A stretch of DNA of 64,000 bases from Romboutsia lituseburensis DSM 797 (GCF_900103615.1 NZ_FNGW01000008.1:2678-66677); one strand, 5' to 3'; counted from the first letter of the stretch, positions 7,926 through 16,938 are shown. Made by a program: numbers and translations. Notes: a model not told the origin generated them from the sequence alone.

Positions 7926-9182
7926 ATGCAATTTACAGACTTAGATATAATTAGACCAATACAAAAGGCATTAAAAGAAGAAGGATATTCAAATCCTACA
8001 CCAATACAAGCAAAATCAATAACACCATTATTAGAAGGTAGAGATTTACTAGGGTGTGCACAGACAGGTACAGGTAAAACTGCATCTTTTGCAATACCTA
8101 TAATACAACAAATATATAATGATAAAAAATCGCTAAAAGGTAAAAGAACTATAAAAGCAGTTATACTAGCTCCAACAAGAGAATTAGCGATACAAATACA
8201 AGAAAACTTTAACGCTTATGCAAGACATACAAATATAAAAAGTTTAGTTATATTTGGAGGAGTATCTCAAAATCCTCAAACTAAAGCATTAAAAGAAGGA
8301 GTAGATATATTAATAGCAACTCCTGGTAGAATGCTTGATTTATATAATCAAAAATTCTTAAAATTAAATGATGTTAAACATTTTGTATTAGATGAAGCGG
8401 ATAGTATGTTAGATATGGGTATGATACATGATGTAAAAAGAATAATTAGCTATCTGCCAAAGGTTAGACAAAATATATTCTTCTCAGCTACTATGCCAAA
8501 AGAAATATCAAAACTAGCAGATTCGATATTTAAAAATCCAGTTAAGGTAGAGGTTGCACCAGTATCATCAACAACTGAGATGGTTGAACAAAATATTTAT
8601 TTTGTAAGTAAAAAACAAAAAACTAATTTACTTATAGAATTATTAAAAAATAACCCAAAAGAATCTGTACTTGTATTTTCAAGAACAAAGCATGGGGCAA
8701 ATAAAATAACTAGAGATTTAATGGAATCATCAATAAGTGCAGCTGCAATACATGGTAACAAATCTCAAAATGCTAGACAGTTAGCATTAAATAGTTTTAA
8801 AGAAGGTAAAATTAGAGTATTGGTAGCAACTGATATAGCAGCAAGAGGAATTGATATTGATGAACTACCATATGTAATAAATTACGATTTACCAGAAGTT
8901 GCAGAGACTTATGTTCATAGAATTGGTAGAACAGGAAGAGCTGGAAGAACTGGTAGAGCAACAGCATTTTGTTCAATGGAAGAAAGAGACCTTTATAAGG
9001 CTATAGAAAAACTTATAAATAAAAAGATTGAAGTTGTAGGAAAGCATAGTTTTGTATCTAGTGCAGAGGATATAACTGTAGCACCTCAAAGAAACAATAG
9101 AAATAATAGAGGGAATAGAAGACCTAATAGTAATAGATCTAATAATAAAAATACTACAAAGCAAAAAAGGAAGACAACATAA
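7926..9182 (+). CDS. DEAD-box ATP-dependent RNA helicase (CshA/RhlE-like)
   Basis: The 418-residue protein contains the full helicase core: Q motif (SNPTPIQAKSI), Walker [28 protein letters not shown] box VLDEADSMLDMG, SAT, and the C-terminal [13 protein letters not shown]. It unwinds structured RNA, typically for ribosome assembly, mRNA decay or cold adaptation. The tail is Asn/Arg-rich (RNNRNNRGNRRPNSNRSN) and probably binds RNA nonspecifically, as in CshA/RhlE types. AAGGAG precedes the ATG. The second helicase starts right after the TAA at 9180-9182. Confidence 0.92.
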   Translation: MQFTDLDIIRPIQKALKEEGYSNPTPIQAKSITPLLEGRDLLGCAQTGTGKTASFAIPIIQQIYNDKKSLKGKRTIKAVILAPTRELAIQIQENFNAYARHTNIKSLVIFGGVSQNPQTKALKEGVDILIATPGRMLDLYNQKFLKLNDVKHFVLDEADSMLDMGMIHDVKRIISYLPKVRQNIFFSATMPKEISKLADSIFKNPVKVEVAPVSSTTEMVEQNIYFVSKKQKTNLLIELLKNNPKESVLVFSRTKHGANKITRDLMESSISAAAIHGNKSQNARQLALNSFKEGKIRVLVATDIAARGIDIDELPYVINYDLPEVAETYVHRIGRTGRAGRTGRATAFCSMEERDLYKAIEKLINKKIEVVGKHSFVSSAEDITVAPQRNNRNNRGNRRPNSNRSNNKNTTKQKRKTT

Positions 9183-10628
9183 ATGATAAAAACAAATTTT
9201 AAAGATTACAAGTTAAGCAATGAAATATTAAAATCTCTTGATATGCTAAACTATAAATCACCAACAAAAGTTCAGCAAGAAGTAATACCAGTTGCATTAC
9301 AAAATAAAGATATACTAGTAAAATCACAAACGGGAAGTGGAAAAACAGCAACATTTGCAATACCACTATGTGAACTAGTTGATTGGGAAGAAAACAAACC
9401 ACAAGCACTAATACTTACTCCGACAAGAGAACTTGCAATACAAGTTAAGGAAGATGTATTTAACATAGGTAGATTTAAAAGGATAAAAGTACCAGCTTTA
9501 TATGGTAAATCATCTTTTGAACTACAAGCAAAAGAATTAAAGCAAAAAACTCATATAGTAGTTGGAACACCTGGTAGGACAATAGACCATATTAAAGAAG
9601 GAAATTTTGTAACAGATAATATAAAATATCTTGTATTAGATGAAGCAGATGAAATGCTTAGTATGGGATTTTTAGAACAAGTAGAAGAGATAATATCAGC
9701 ACTACCTGTTGAGCGTGTGACTATGTTATTTTCAGCAACTATGCCAGAAGATATATATGAGCTATCACAAAAATATATGAAAGACCATGTTACTATAGAA
9801 ATTAAAGCAAAAACTTTAACAGTAGATAGAATACAACAAGATGGATATAGAGTAGAAGAAACTGGGAAGCTAAATTTATTAAAAGATGTAACTACAGTAG
9901 AAAATCCAGATAGTTGTGTTATTTTCTGTAACACTCAAGCTAAAGTAGAATCTCTGTACAATGAGTTAACAAAACTTAAATATCCATGTGACAAAATACA
10001 TGGTGGTATGGAACAAGATGAAAGAATTAAAGTAATGAATAGCTTTAAAAAAGGATACTTTAGATACTTAATAGCAACAGATGTAGCTGCTAGAGGTATA
10101 GATATAGACAACATAACTCATGTAATAAATTATGATGTACCTGTATTAAGAGAAAATTATGTTCATAGGATCGGAAGAACAGGTCGTGCAGGTAAAGAAG
10201 GTAGAGCTATTACCTTTGTAATGAGATCTGACGAAAGACGTATATTTGAAATACATTCATACACAGGCAAAGAATTAACAATGAAAATGAAACCAAGTAA
10301 AAGACTTGTTATGAGCTTAAAACCTGAATTTGATAAAAAGTTAGAGCAAAGACAAAAGGTTAAAGAAGATAAAGGTGCAAATTTAAGCCAAGAAATCATG
10401 AAGTTACACATAAATGCTGGTAAAAAAACTAAGATGAGACCTGTTGATATAGTAGGTACACTTTGTAGCATAGAAGGTATGACTGCGCAGGATATTGGCG
10501 TTATAAGTGTACTTGATGTATCTACTTATGTTGAGGTACTAAATAACAAAGGAGAAATGGTATTAAAGGCACTACAAACTAAACATATAAAAGGTAGACC
10601 ACGAAAAGTAACTAAAGCAGAAATGTAA
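9183..10628 (+). CDS. dbpA: DEAD-box RNA helicase of the DbpA/YxiN type
   Basis: The 481-residue protein has a complete DEAD-box core ([41 protein letters not shown]). Its C-terminal domain of about 75 residues ([20 protein letters not shown], then [16 protein letters not shown]) is the DbpA RNA-binding domain. In known members this domain targets hairpin 92 of 23S rRNA and directs the helicase to large-subunit assembly. The ATG directly follows the stop of the upstream helicase, and AAGGAAG at the end of that gene is the ribosome site. A perfect-palindrome terminator follows. Confidence 0.93.
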   Translation: MIKTNFKDYKLSNEILKSLDMLNYKSPTKVQQEVIPVALQNKDILVKSQTGSGKTATFAIPLCELVDWEENKPQALILTPTRELAIQVKEDVFNIGRFKRIKVPALYGKSSFELQAKELKQKTHIVVGTPGRTIDHIKEGNFVTDNIKYLVLDEADEMLSMGFLEQVEEIISALPVERVTMLFSATMPEDIYELSQKYMKDHVTIEIKAKTLTVDRIQQDGYRVEETGKLNLLKDVTTVENPDSCVIFCNTQAKVESLYNELTKLKYPCDKIHGGMEQDERIKVMNSFKKGYFRYLIATDVAARGIDIDNITHVINYDVPVLRENYVHRIGRTGRAGKEGRAITFVMRSDERRIFEIHSYTGKELTMKMKPSKRLVMSLKPEFDKKLEQRQKVKEDKGANLSQEIMKLHINAGKKTKMRPVDIVGTLCSIEGMTAQDIGVISVLDVSTYVEVLNNKGEMVLKALQTKHIKGRPRKVTKAEM

Positions 10629-10635
10629 TGTTATT

Positions 10636-10672
10636 AAAAAACACATTGATGAATTCATCAATGTGTTTTTTA
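10636..10672 (+). terminator. Terminator of the helicase operon (recurrent ACACATTGAT type)
   Basis: AAAACACATTGATGA pairs with its reverse complement around a central GAATTC, followed by TTTTTT. Nearly the same stem recurs at 13304, 24639 and 53625. Confidence 0.9.
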
Positions 10673-10742
10673 TTATATATATTTTTAGAATTATATATAA
10701 ACTTTGTACGAATTTACGATTATTTACTTCACATAAACAAGA

Positions 10743-10771
10743 ACATATTATTAATATTTACATATGATATA
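10743..10771 (+). promoter_or_regulatory. Candidate mother-cell sporulation promoter (sigma-K/E-like)
   Basis: AC at 10743-10744, a 16-bp spacer, then CATATGATA at 10761-10769. This fits the known sigma-K pattern AC-N16/17-CATA-N3-TA, and partly sigma-E. It lies about 40 bases before the gene at 10809. Confidence 0.45.
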
Positions 10772-10808
10772 GAGAATAAAGTTTATATCATAAAAAGGGG
10801 AATCAGCA

Positions 10809-11384
10809 ATGGAAAAAAATTACTGGCAAGAATATTGGGAGAATTATTTTAATTTTATGGCTGTATATCTTAGAGATTTACAGAATGTATATCCTGAGGT
10901 GGATTTACAAAATGAATATATAGAAGTTGCCAATTTACTTGAGCCTTCTATGCCTTATGAAGATTATGAATATGATGATGAGTATGATGAATATGACGAG
11001 GAGGATGGCACTGATAATTCAGAACAAGATAACGATCCACCTCCTTTTATGATGCCTGGTGGAGGTCAGTCATCTACTCCTTTTGCATCACCTGGTGCAG
11101 GACAATCAGCTGCTCCTTTTGCAGCGCCTGCAGGAGGACAATCACCTACGCCTTTCATATCACCTGGTGGAGGACAATTTACTATCAACAACTGTAGAAG
11201 GATGGCAATAGTTAGAATAGAAATGAGAAGAGGATTTAATCCTTCTAATTTCTTTATGATAGTAGATAGAGCTGACCGTAGAAGTATTCAAGGATTTAGA
11301 ATAGCTTGTGAAGGTAGTAGAATTAGATTCGTGCCAATGGCTGTAGAATATAGAAATATTAATGTTATAGAATGCGCATTCTAG
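10809..11384 (+). CDS. Acidic, PGGGQ-repeat protein, possible spore surface protein
   Basis: The 191-residue protein has three parts: a helical start (NYWQEYWENYFNFM), a very acidic Asp/Glu/Tyr stretch (about 50-75) and 3.5 copies of a 12-residue Pro/Gly/Gln/Ser repeat (83-125). A folded C-terminal part of about 65 residues is rich in Arg (NNCRRMAIVRIEMRRGF). No signal peptide is present. Low-complexity repeats of this kind are common in spore coat and exosporium proteins. The sigma-K-like promoter upstream agrees, but the role is inferred. AAGGGGAA is the ribosome site. The neighbouring ATG frame at 10628 overlaps the terminator and is not a gene. Confidence 0.65.
   Translation: MEKNYWQEYWENYFNFMAVYLRDLQNVYPEVDLQNEYIEVANLLEPSMPYEDYEYDDEYDEYDEEDGTDNSEQDNDPPPFMMPGGGQSSTPFASPGAGQSAAPFAAPAGGQSPTPFISPGGGQFTINNCRRMAIVRIEMRRGFNPSNFFMIVDRADRRSIQGFRIACEGSRIRFVPMAVEYRNINVIECAF
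11055..11183 (+). repeat. 36-bp in-gene tandem repeat encoding PGGGQSSTPFAS-type units
   Basis: Three full 12-codon units (codons 83-94, 95-106, 107-118) and a partial fourth. Each begins P-G/A-G/A-G-Q-S and ends with a Pro-Phe pair. Such repeats often vary in copy number between strains. Confidence 0.75.
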
Positions 11385-11391
11385 ATTAAAT

Positions 11392-11445
11392 ACAATAAGG
11401 GGTATGATAACACTAATATATAATGTTTGAAATACCTCTTATTGT
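11392..11445 (+). terminator. Hairpin after the repeat-protein gene
   Basis: ACAATAAGGGGTAT (11392-11405) pairs with ATACCTCTTATTGT (11432-11445) with one G-U pair. There is no clear T run, so it may be an mRNA 3' end or stability hairpin. Confidence 0.5.
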
Positions 11446-11566
11446 TACATAAATTCTTTATGAGTAAATTAAATATTGTTAAGCTTTTTTTATGTACATA
11501 ATTATGAAAAAATATGATATAATTACCAATGTTTTAGAGAAATAAGTAGTAAATGGAGACATAATA

Positions 11567-13252
11567 ATGAGAAACAAAAAAGACGTATTTTTTAACGCAG
11601 CCTTAGGAATTATATTTTTTACTTGTATAACATCTATAGTTATATCAATAGTAGCAGCATTGACTAAAAATTTAAATGAAGTTTTTTCAGTGCTAACTAA
11701 ATTTGGATTTATTGAATTTTCAATGATACTTTTAACAGCAATTATCTGGTTTATAATCGATGACTCAATTGATATTCCATTTTGTACTGACAACAGCGAT
11801 CAATTTGAAAAAATTTTAGAGCTATATAAAAATGACTCTGAAAAAGTAAGAAAAAAGATAAAATTATTATGTAATTATGAAAAGATTTATATAGTAGTAA
11901 TTACAGTTACAGTCATATCTACAGTTATAGGCATTGTAAGTTTTAGCCTGAAAAATGATAGATCACATTTTGGTGTATTGGTAATGGCTTTACTAGGGAG
12001 CTTGTTTATTGTTTTAAAAACAATGTACATAAAACTTCAATATGAAAATGAAGTAACTATAAATAAGCAAGAGTATCCAATATTATATGGGATTATAGAT
12101 GATGCAATTAAGTTAACAAATGCACCTCAATTAGATGAAATTTGTATTGTGGAAGGTCCAAATGCTGGAGTAATGTTTATTCCAAATGGGTTTGGATTTA
12201 ACGGAAAACATATTTTAGAAATAGGAATTCAAACATTAAAAGTATTAAATGAGGAGGAACTTAAATCTGTAATAATTCATGAACTTGCTCATATTTATAA
12301 TGAAGATACTAATATAAGTAGTAAAATTAGTAGATGCCTAATCAGATGGAATATGATAATAGAAAAAGTTGAAGAAAATGAAAATATTATTCAAAGCATA
12401 TTATTATTGCCATTTGCTAAAATTTATATTAAAAAGTTAGAAATATATTTAAAAGCGGTATCGCAACCAGAAGAACTAGCAGCAGATAAAGAAGCAGCCT
12501 TATATACGAGTGCTGAGATTTGTGCAAAAGCAGATACTAAGCTTAATATAATGAGCTTATTTTTAAAAAATCCTTATTGTAAGGTAGAGCTGAGAGCTCT
12601 AGCAGAAGCTCCTAAAAATTATTTTAATATTATGTTTGACGATTTTAATAATGAAATTGTAGATAGAAAAACTCAGTGGCTAAGTCAAATTAAAAAAAGT
12701 ATATCATCAATATATGATACTCATCCTAGTTTTAGTGAAAGAATGGTAGCTTTAGGAATTGATGATTTTAATTATGAAATTATATTTGACGATCAAAATG
12801 AAAACTATAAAGAAGAAATAGATAAACTAGTAGATATAAAAAATAAACAGTGGTATGAATCTTGGTGTAATGACTGGGAAGAATTCACAAAAGAATATAA
12901 ATTACAATTAGAAATAATCAATAATTATAAAGAAATAGATGATGCAGAAATAAACATGGATTATGGATTTGCACTTGAAGAGCTTAGACAATATGATAAA
13001 GCTTTAGAGGTTTATAAAAATATTATTTCTAAAGATGAAAACTATGCTATAGCTATTTATAGGATGGGTCAAATTTTACTTACTAAAAATGATAATAACG
13101 GAATCGAATTGATTAAAAAATCAGGTGATTTAGATAGTGAATTAGTAATTAGCTGCATGGACTCTATTATCCAATATTCTATGAATAATGGACTTGAAGA
13201 TAAAGTAGACGAAGCATATGAATGGTTTAACAAAAAGTTATATGAAGATTAA
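11567..13252 (+). CDS. Membrane M48-family metalloprotease with C-terminal TPR region
   Basis: The 561-residue protein has two N-terminal hydrophobic hairpins (about 8-65 and 105-150) and then the peptidase domain. The zinc motif is H238-E-L-A-H242, and the downstream third-ligand region is QPEELAADKEA (Glu302/303), followed by the HPSFSERM element typical of M48/HtpX-like enzymes. Residues about 460-540 form two to three TPR-like helix pairs (FALEELRQYDKALEVYKNII). Known relatives act in membrane-protein quality control. The gene stands alone, with GGAGA before the ATG and a strong terminator after it. The substrate is unknown. Confidence 0.85.
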   Translation: MRNKKDVFFNAALGIIFFTCITSIVISIVAALTKNLNEVFSVLTKFGFIEFSMILLTAIIWFIIDDSIDIPFCTDNSDQFEKILELYKNDSEKVRKKIKLLCNYEKIYIVVITVTVISTVIGIVSFSLKNDRSHFGVLVMALLGSLFIVLKTMYIKLQYENEVTINKQEYPILYGIIDDAIKLTNAPQLDEICIVEGPNAGVMFIPNGFGFNGKHILEIGIQTLKVLNEEELKSVIIHELAHIYNEDTNISSKISRCLIRWNMIIEKVEENENIIQSILLLPFAKIYIKKLEIYLKAVSQPEELAADKEAALYTSAEICAKADTKLNIMSLFLKNPYCKVELRALAEAPKNYFNIMFDDFNNEIVDRKTQWLSQIKKSISSIYDTHPSFSERMVALGIDDFNYEIIFDDQNENYKEEIDKLVDIKNKQWYESWCNDWEEFTKEYKLQLEIINNYKEIDDAEINMDYGFALEELRQYDKALEVYKNIISKDENYAIAIYRMGQILLTKNDNNGIELIKKSGDLDSELVISCMDSIIQYSMNNGLEDKVDEAYEWFNKKLYED

Positions 13253-13303
13253 ATTAATATATGGATATAGTTTAATTTATTTAAATTAGATATTAAAAAT
13301 ATT

Positions 13304-13337
13304 AAAACACATTGATAAAGTTATCAATGTGTTTTTT
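13304..13337 (+). terminator. Terminator of the M48 peptidase gene (recurrent type)
   Basis: AAAACACATTGATAA (13304-13318) pairs perfectly with 13321-13335 and is followed by a T run. Its core is identical to the stems at 10636 and 53625. Confidence 0.9.
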
Positions 13338-13356
13338 GTTTATGTTAAAAAATAAT

Positions 13357-13463
13357 GGGTTAAACTGTTAGACCTTATTAAAAATACTAATAAACAAGAA
13401 TGTTTAATTTATCAGTAATTTTAATAGGGTTGAAAAGATTGAACAGTTTAAACTATTTAACCC
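13357..13463 (+). promoter_or_regulatory. Candidate upstream activating sites for the sigma-54 promoter of ridA
   Basis: GGGTTAAACTGTT (13357-13369) and, inverted, AACAGTTTAAAC (13442-13453) plus TTTAACCC (13455-13462) form a long-range inverted repeat. The half-site TTAAAC(C)TGTT is shared with the inverted repeat before patB at 16692-16733. Sites lie 105-210 bp upstream of the -24 box, a normal distance for bacterial enhancer-binding proteins. The rest of the 13338-13657 intergenic stretch shows only AT-rich sequence. Confidence 0.6.
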
Positions 13464-13567
13464 AATAAAACTATAAATAATATAAAATATAAAATTTTTA
13501 TAATTAATAAGTCTAAAAAGGATGGGTATTATAAGTGGTTTAAAAAAATATAATATTTTTTAAAAAG

Positions 13568-13584
13568 TTGGCATGATATTTGCT
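13568..13584 (+). promoter_or_regulatory. Sigma-54 promoter of ridA
   Basis: TTGGCAT-GATAT-TTGCT, with GG at 13570-13571 and GC at 13582-13583 exactly 12 bp apart, matches the TGGCAC-N5-TTGCW consensus. It is 74 bases before the ridA start. Confidence 0.85.
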
Positions 13585-13657
13585 TTATATAAAGTTAAGA
13601 GTTTAGTTATACCAGATTATTAAAATCTATATAAACATATGAAAGGGTGAATTTATA

Positions 13658-14032
13658 ATGAAAATACTTGAAACAACAAAAGCACCAGGAGCTATAGGCC
13701 CTTATTCACAAGGATATCAAATAGACAACTTGGCGTTTACATCAGGTCAAATACCGGTAAATCCAGAAGATGGATCTGTACCAGAGGGTATATCGTTACA
13801 AGCAGAACAAAGTTGTAAAAATGTTAAAGCTATATTAGAGTCAGCTGGAACTAAGATTGAAAATGTATTTAAAACTACATGTTTCTTAGCTGATATGGGA
13901 GATTTTGCAGCGTTCAATGAAGTATATGCAAAATACTTTACATCTAATCCAGCTCGTAGCTGTGTAGCAGTTAAGGAATTACCAAAAGGTGTACTTTGTG
14001 AAATCGAAGCTATAGCTGTTATAAACAAATAA
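13658..14032 (+). CDS. ridA: RidA-family enamine/imine deaminase
   Basis: The 124-residue protein is full length for the YjgF/YER057c/UK114 family. It begins TTKAPGAIGPYSQGY and carries the conserved Arg (NPARSCVAV) and Glu (LCEIEAIAV) of the active site. RidA hydrolyses reactive enamines such as 2-aminoacrylate, released by PLP-dependent serine/cysteine/cystathionine lyases, to pyruvate and ammonia. Its placement behind a sigma-54 promoter, next to an activator gene and the PatB C-S lyase, fits clean-up of the lyase product. AAAGGGTG lies 8 bases before the ATG. The glutaredoxin-like gene follows in the same transcript. Confidence 0.92.
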   Translation: MKILETTKAPGAIGPYSQGYQIDNLAFTSGQIPVNPEDGSVPEGISLQAEQSCKNVKAILESAGTKIENVFKTTCFLADMGDFAAFNEVYAKYFTSNPARSCVAVKELPKGVLCEIEAIAVINK

Positions 14033-14074
14033 AAATTAATATAAAAATTATAAATAAAAAGGGAGAGAATTATT

Positions 14075-14329
14075 ATGAAAATAACTGTAGTAGGAAGCCA
14101 TTTATGTCCAGACACATTATATGCATTATGCCAATTAAGAGATAGAGATATAGAAGTTGATTTTAAAGATTTATCAGCAAGTTTACCGGATTTAAAAGAA
14201 TACTTAGCACTTCGTCAAGGTTTAGATATATACGAAAACGTAAGAGCTGCAGGTGGAATAGGGATACCATGCTTTATATTAGAAAATGGAACTAAAACAT
14301 TAGATTTAAATGAAGTATTAGGAAAATAA
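14075..14329 (+). CDS. Glutaredoxin-like (thioredoxin-fold) protein
   Basis: This 84-residue protein begins KITVVGSHLCPDT: a first beta-strand, then a CPDT motif at the position of the redox-active Cys-x-x-Cys, so it is of the monothiol type. The cis-Pro region GIGIPCFILENG is typical of glutaredoxins. GGGAGAG is the ribosome site. It is co-transcribed with ridA from the sigma-54 promoter. A role in thiol or disulfide handling beside a C-S lyase system is plausible but inferred. Confidence 0.78.
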   Translation: MKITVVGSHLCPDTLYALCQLRDRDIEVDFKDLSASLPDLKEYLALRQGLDIYENVRAAGGIGIPCFILENGTKTLDLNEVLGK

Positions 14330-14350
14330 TTTTAATATCGATTATATTTA

Positions 14351-14377
14351 TAAGCCACTTTTTAGTGGCTTATTTTA
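14351..14377 (+). terminator. Terminator of the ridA operon
   Basis: TAAGCCACT (14351-14359) pairs with AGTGGCTTA (14364-14372), followed by TTTTA. Confidence 0.8.
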
Positions 14378-14474
14378 TGCTTAAGGATATTATGATACTT
14401 CATTTTCTATGGATAACTCATGAAAGTAAGTTATATCAACAAATTGGTTTTCAGCATAAAAAACATTTTGAGTA

Positions 14475-14516
14475 ACGGACGAAGTCGTTGGCGACAGGGG
14501 CGAAGCGACTTTTTTA
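14475..14516 (+). terminator. GC-rich hairpin with T run, atypical composition
   Basis: The stretch 14475-14509 is far richer in GC than its surroundings. It contains CGAAGTCG and CGAAGCGA near-repeats, and GTCGTT (14484-14489) can pair with AGCGAC (14504-14509) before TTTTTTT. A competing small hairpin GTCG-TTGG-CGAC is possible. It sits between the ridA operon and the activator gene, so it could be a second terminator or the relic of a small mobile repeat. Confidence 0.55.
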
Positions 14517-14625
14517 TTATGAAAATTTAATAAAGGAATCTAGACAGATAGATACTTTGATTTTTGAATAGATTATTGTTATAATTGGATTTAATAAATA
14601 TACGGATGGTTTACAAGGAGTGGCT

Positions 14626-16680
14626 ATGGAAAAAAGAGAACTAGCTATAATAACACTGAAAAAAGATGCAGGAGTGATTTATTCAAATCAAATAAAATAC
14701 TTTTTAGGCGATAATATAAAGATAAATCTTTATTCTTTTGAAGAAGATAATCTTAAACTGTTACATGAGAAACTAATCGTTCTTTCAGTGAGATTAAAAT
14801 ATGATGAAATCTCAGCAATTTGTCCAAGAGACGCACAAATAATTATACCTAACTTAACTTTTGAAAAATCCAGTGTAAAAAAAATATCAAAACTAGATGA
14901 ACACAAAAAGGTATTTGTATATAATCTATCTAAAAGTATGGCGCTTGAAACCATAACTATTATACACAAGCTAGGAATTAATATACAAAACTTTACGCCG
15001 AGCTACCCTGGAGCTGATAATATTTTACCTGATTCTATAGTTTTATCACCAGGAGAAGAAATTTTAATAGATTGTCATAACTGTGAAATAATTGATCTTG
15101 GGTATAGAATAATAGACTTAGGATGTATAGCAGATATAGCAATTAACCTAGATTTAAAGCACTTAATAAAAGAAGATTTATTAAATAAATTTATAGATAA
15201 AGTTGTTCCAACTAGTTACATTACAGAGAAACTCTTATTAAGCCAAACAAAGCTAGAAAATAAATTTGATTTTTTATTAGCATCAATTGATGAAGGTTTA
15301 GTGTGTATAAGTGAAGATAAAATTGTTCAGTTTTATAGTCATGTAGCAAGAGAGATATTGGATGTTAATGAGAATGAAATGACTGGAAAATATATTGGAG
15401 ATTATATAAAATCATTTGATTTTAGACAATTAAAAAAGCAAAGTGCAAATATACAAAAAGTTGTTAAGGTCAAAAACATAGATATAAATATAGATATTAG
15501 ATATACAGATATTTGTGGGTTTAGAGGATTTATAATAAAACTTGCTAAGTTTTACGAATCTGAAAAAAAACAAGCAAAGCTTAGAGCTCAGCTTATGAAT
15601 TCTGGAAATGTGAGTAAATATAACTTTGATGATATAGTTGGAAATAGTAAATCTATTATGGAAAGTAAAAAAATTGCCTATAAAATGGCTCAATCAAATT
15701 CTTCTATATTGATAATTGGTGAAAGTGGTACAGGAAAAGAACTTTTTGCTCAATCTATACATAGTGCATCTTGTAGAAGTAAAGGTCCTTTTGTTGCAGT
15801 AAACTGTAGTACTTTCCAAGAAGGACTTTTACAAAGTGAACTATTTGGTTATGATGAAGGTGCTTTTACAGGTGCTAAAAAAGGTGGAAAAATTGGACTT
15901 TTTGAGATGGCAAATAAAGGAACTATATTTTTAGATGAAATTGGAGAAATGGATTTAAATTCACAAGCTAGTCTACTTAGAGTTATACAAGAAAGACAAA
16001 TTAGACGAGTTGGCTCAGATAAAGTTATTAATGTTGATATAAGAATTGTAGCAGCTACAAATAGAGATTTAAAAAAATTAGTGTGTGAAGGTAAATTTAG
16101 AAAAGATTTATTCTATAGACTAAATGTACTTCCTTTAAAAATAAGTCCATTAAGAGATAGAGAAGATGATTTATTTTTAATATTTGAATCGTTTAAGAAA
16201 AATTTAGACTCTAACTTTATTCTTTCAGATGAAGTTGTAGATGTATTTAAAAGATATAATTGGGATGGTAATATAAGAGAATTAAGTAATTTAGCAGAGT
16301 ATTTCTCATATACAGGCAAAGAAAGAATAGAAGTGTCTGATTTACCTGAATATATCCTTGAGTCTTTTGAAAAAATAGATCCATGTGAAAAAATATTACA
16401 AGAAGAAAAAAGTTATGATAAACTTGAATTTAAGAGACCTCTAAATGATTATATTTTTGTGCTTAATAAAATGAATCAAGCCTATAACCTTAAACAAAGA
16501 ATCGGACGAAAAAAAATATATGAATATGCATTAGAGGAACATGTATTTTTAACAGAACAACAAATAAGAAGTATCCTTCTAGAACTTCAAGAACATGAGC
16601 TTGTAAAAGTTTTATCAGGACGTGGAGGATCTATAGTCACTGAAAAAGGAATATTATTTTTAAGAGAATATAAAAAGTAA
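14626..16680 (+). CDS. Sigma-54-dependent activator with PrpR_N and PAS domains (module 1)
   Basis: The 684-residue protein has a PrpR_N-like sensor (about 1-200), a PAS-type domain (about 210-310) and an AAA+ domain with Walker A GESGTGKE at 365-372. The sigma-54-contact motif GAFTGA is at 412-417, followed by LDEIGEM and an arginine-finger region. The last 90 residues form a winged-helix-like tail (LTEQQIRSILLELQEHELVK) in place of the usual Fis-type domain. The GTG at 14620 overlaps the ribosome site AAGGAG, so ATG 14626 is used. It lies between two sigma-54 promoters (ridA, patB) and is their likely activator. The effector is unknown, perhaps a sulfur amino acid. Confidence 0.9.
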   Translation: MEKRELAIITLKKDAGVIYSNQIKYFLGDNIKINLYSFEEDNLKLLHEKLIVLSVRLKYDEISAICPRDAQIIIPNLTFEKSSVKKISKLDEHKKVFVYNLSKSMALETITIIHKLGINIQNFTPSYPGADNILPDSIVLSPGEEILIDCHNCEIIDLGYRIIDLGCIADIAINLDLKHLIKEDLLNKFIDKVVPTSYITEKLLLSQTKLENKFDFLLASIDEGLVCISEDKIVQFYSHVAREILDVNENEMTGKYIGDYIKSFDFRQLKKQSANIQKVVKVKNIDINIDIRYTDICGFRGFIIKLAKFYESEKKQAKLRAQLMNSGNVSKYNFDDIVGNSKSIMESKKIAYKMAQSNSSILIIGESGTGKELFAQSIHSASCRSKGPFVAVNCSTFQEGLLQSELFGYDEGAFTGAKKGGKIGLFEMANKGTIFLDEIGEMDLNSQASLLRVIQERQIRRVGSDKVINVDIRIVAATNRDLKKLVCEGKFRKDLFYRLNVLPLKISPLRDREDDLFLIFESFKKNLDSNFILSDEVVDVFKRYNWDGNIRELSNLAEYFSYTGKERIEVSDLPEYILESFEKIDPCEKILQEEKSYDKLEFKRPLNDYIFVLNKMNQAYNLKQRIGRKKIYEYALEEHVFLTEQQIRSILLELQEHELVKVLSGRGGSIVTEKGILFLREYKK

Positions 16681-16691
16681 ATATAGATAAA

Positions 16692-16740
16692 AACAGGTTT
16701 AACTGGGTGAATTGTATACCTATTAAACCTGTTTTTTAAT
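16692..16740 (+). promoter_or_regulatory. Inverted repeat: terminator of the activator gene and/or enhancer site for patB
   Basis: AACAGGTTTAA (16692-16702) is a perfect inverted match of TTAAACCTGTT (16723-16733), and a T run follows, so it can terminate. It shares the TTAAAC(C)TGTT half-site with the region upstream of ridA. It lies about 150-190 bp before the patB sigma-54 promoter, so it may also be the activator binding site. Confidence 0.65.
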
Positions 16741-16878
16741 TTGCTGGTTATTTTTATAATAAAAACTAATAAGTCAAAATATTTAGCAAAATACAATTAT
16801 AATGATAAAAATTAAAATATATATAAATTTGTTAAAATTTCAACACTTTAAAGGGAATATAAAAAATAAAAATAAAAC

Positions 16879-16895
16879 TTGGCACGGATATTGCT
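16879..16895 (+). promoter_or_regulatory. Sigma-54 promoter of patB (module 1)
   Basis: TTGGCAC-GGATA-TTGCT is a perfect consensus, with GG (16881-16882) and GC (16893-16894) 12 bp apart and 44 bases before the ATG. Confidence 0.9.
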
Positions 16896-16938
16896 ATATA
16901 TAACAGTAAATTAAAAAAATATTGGAGGTATAGTAATT

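Noticed and set aside
9551-9934. 127-residue minus-strand ORF inside dbpA
   Set aside because: Antisense shadow of the helicase core, with no upstream ribosome site.
10628-10852. 74-residue ORF between dbpA and the acidic repeat protein
   Set aside because: It starts on the dbpA stop codon, runs through the terminator and the sigma-K-like promoter, has no ribosome site and overlaps the real gene at 10809.
11055-11183. CRISPR-like array
   Set aside because: The 36-bp period is an in-frame protein repeat without unique spacers. No array with regular spacers was seen anywhere in the window.
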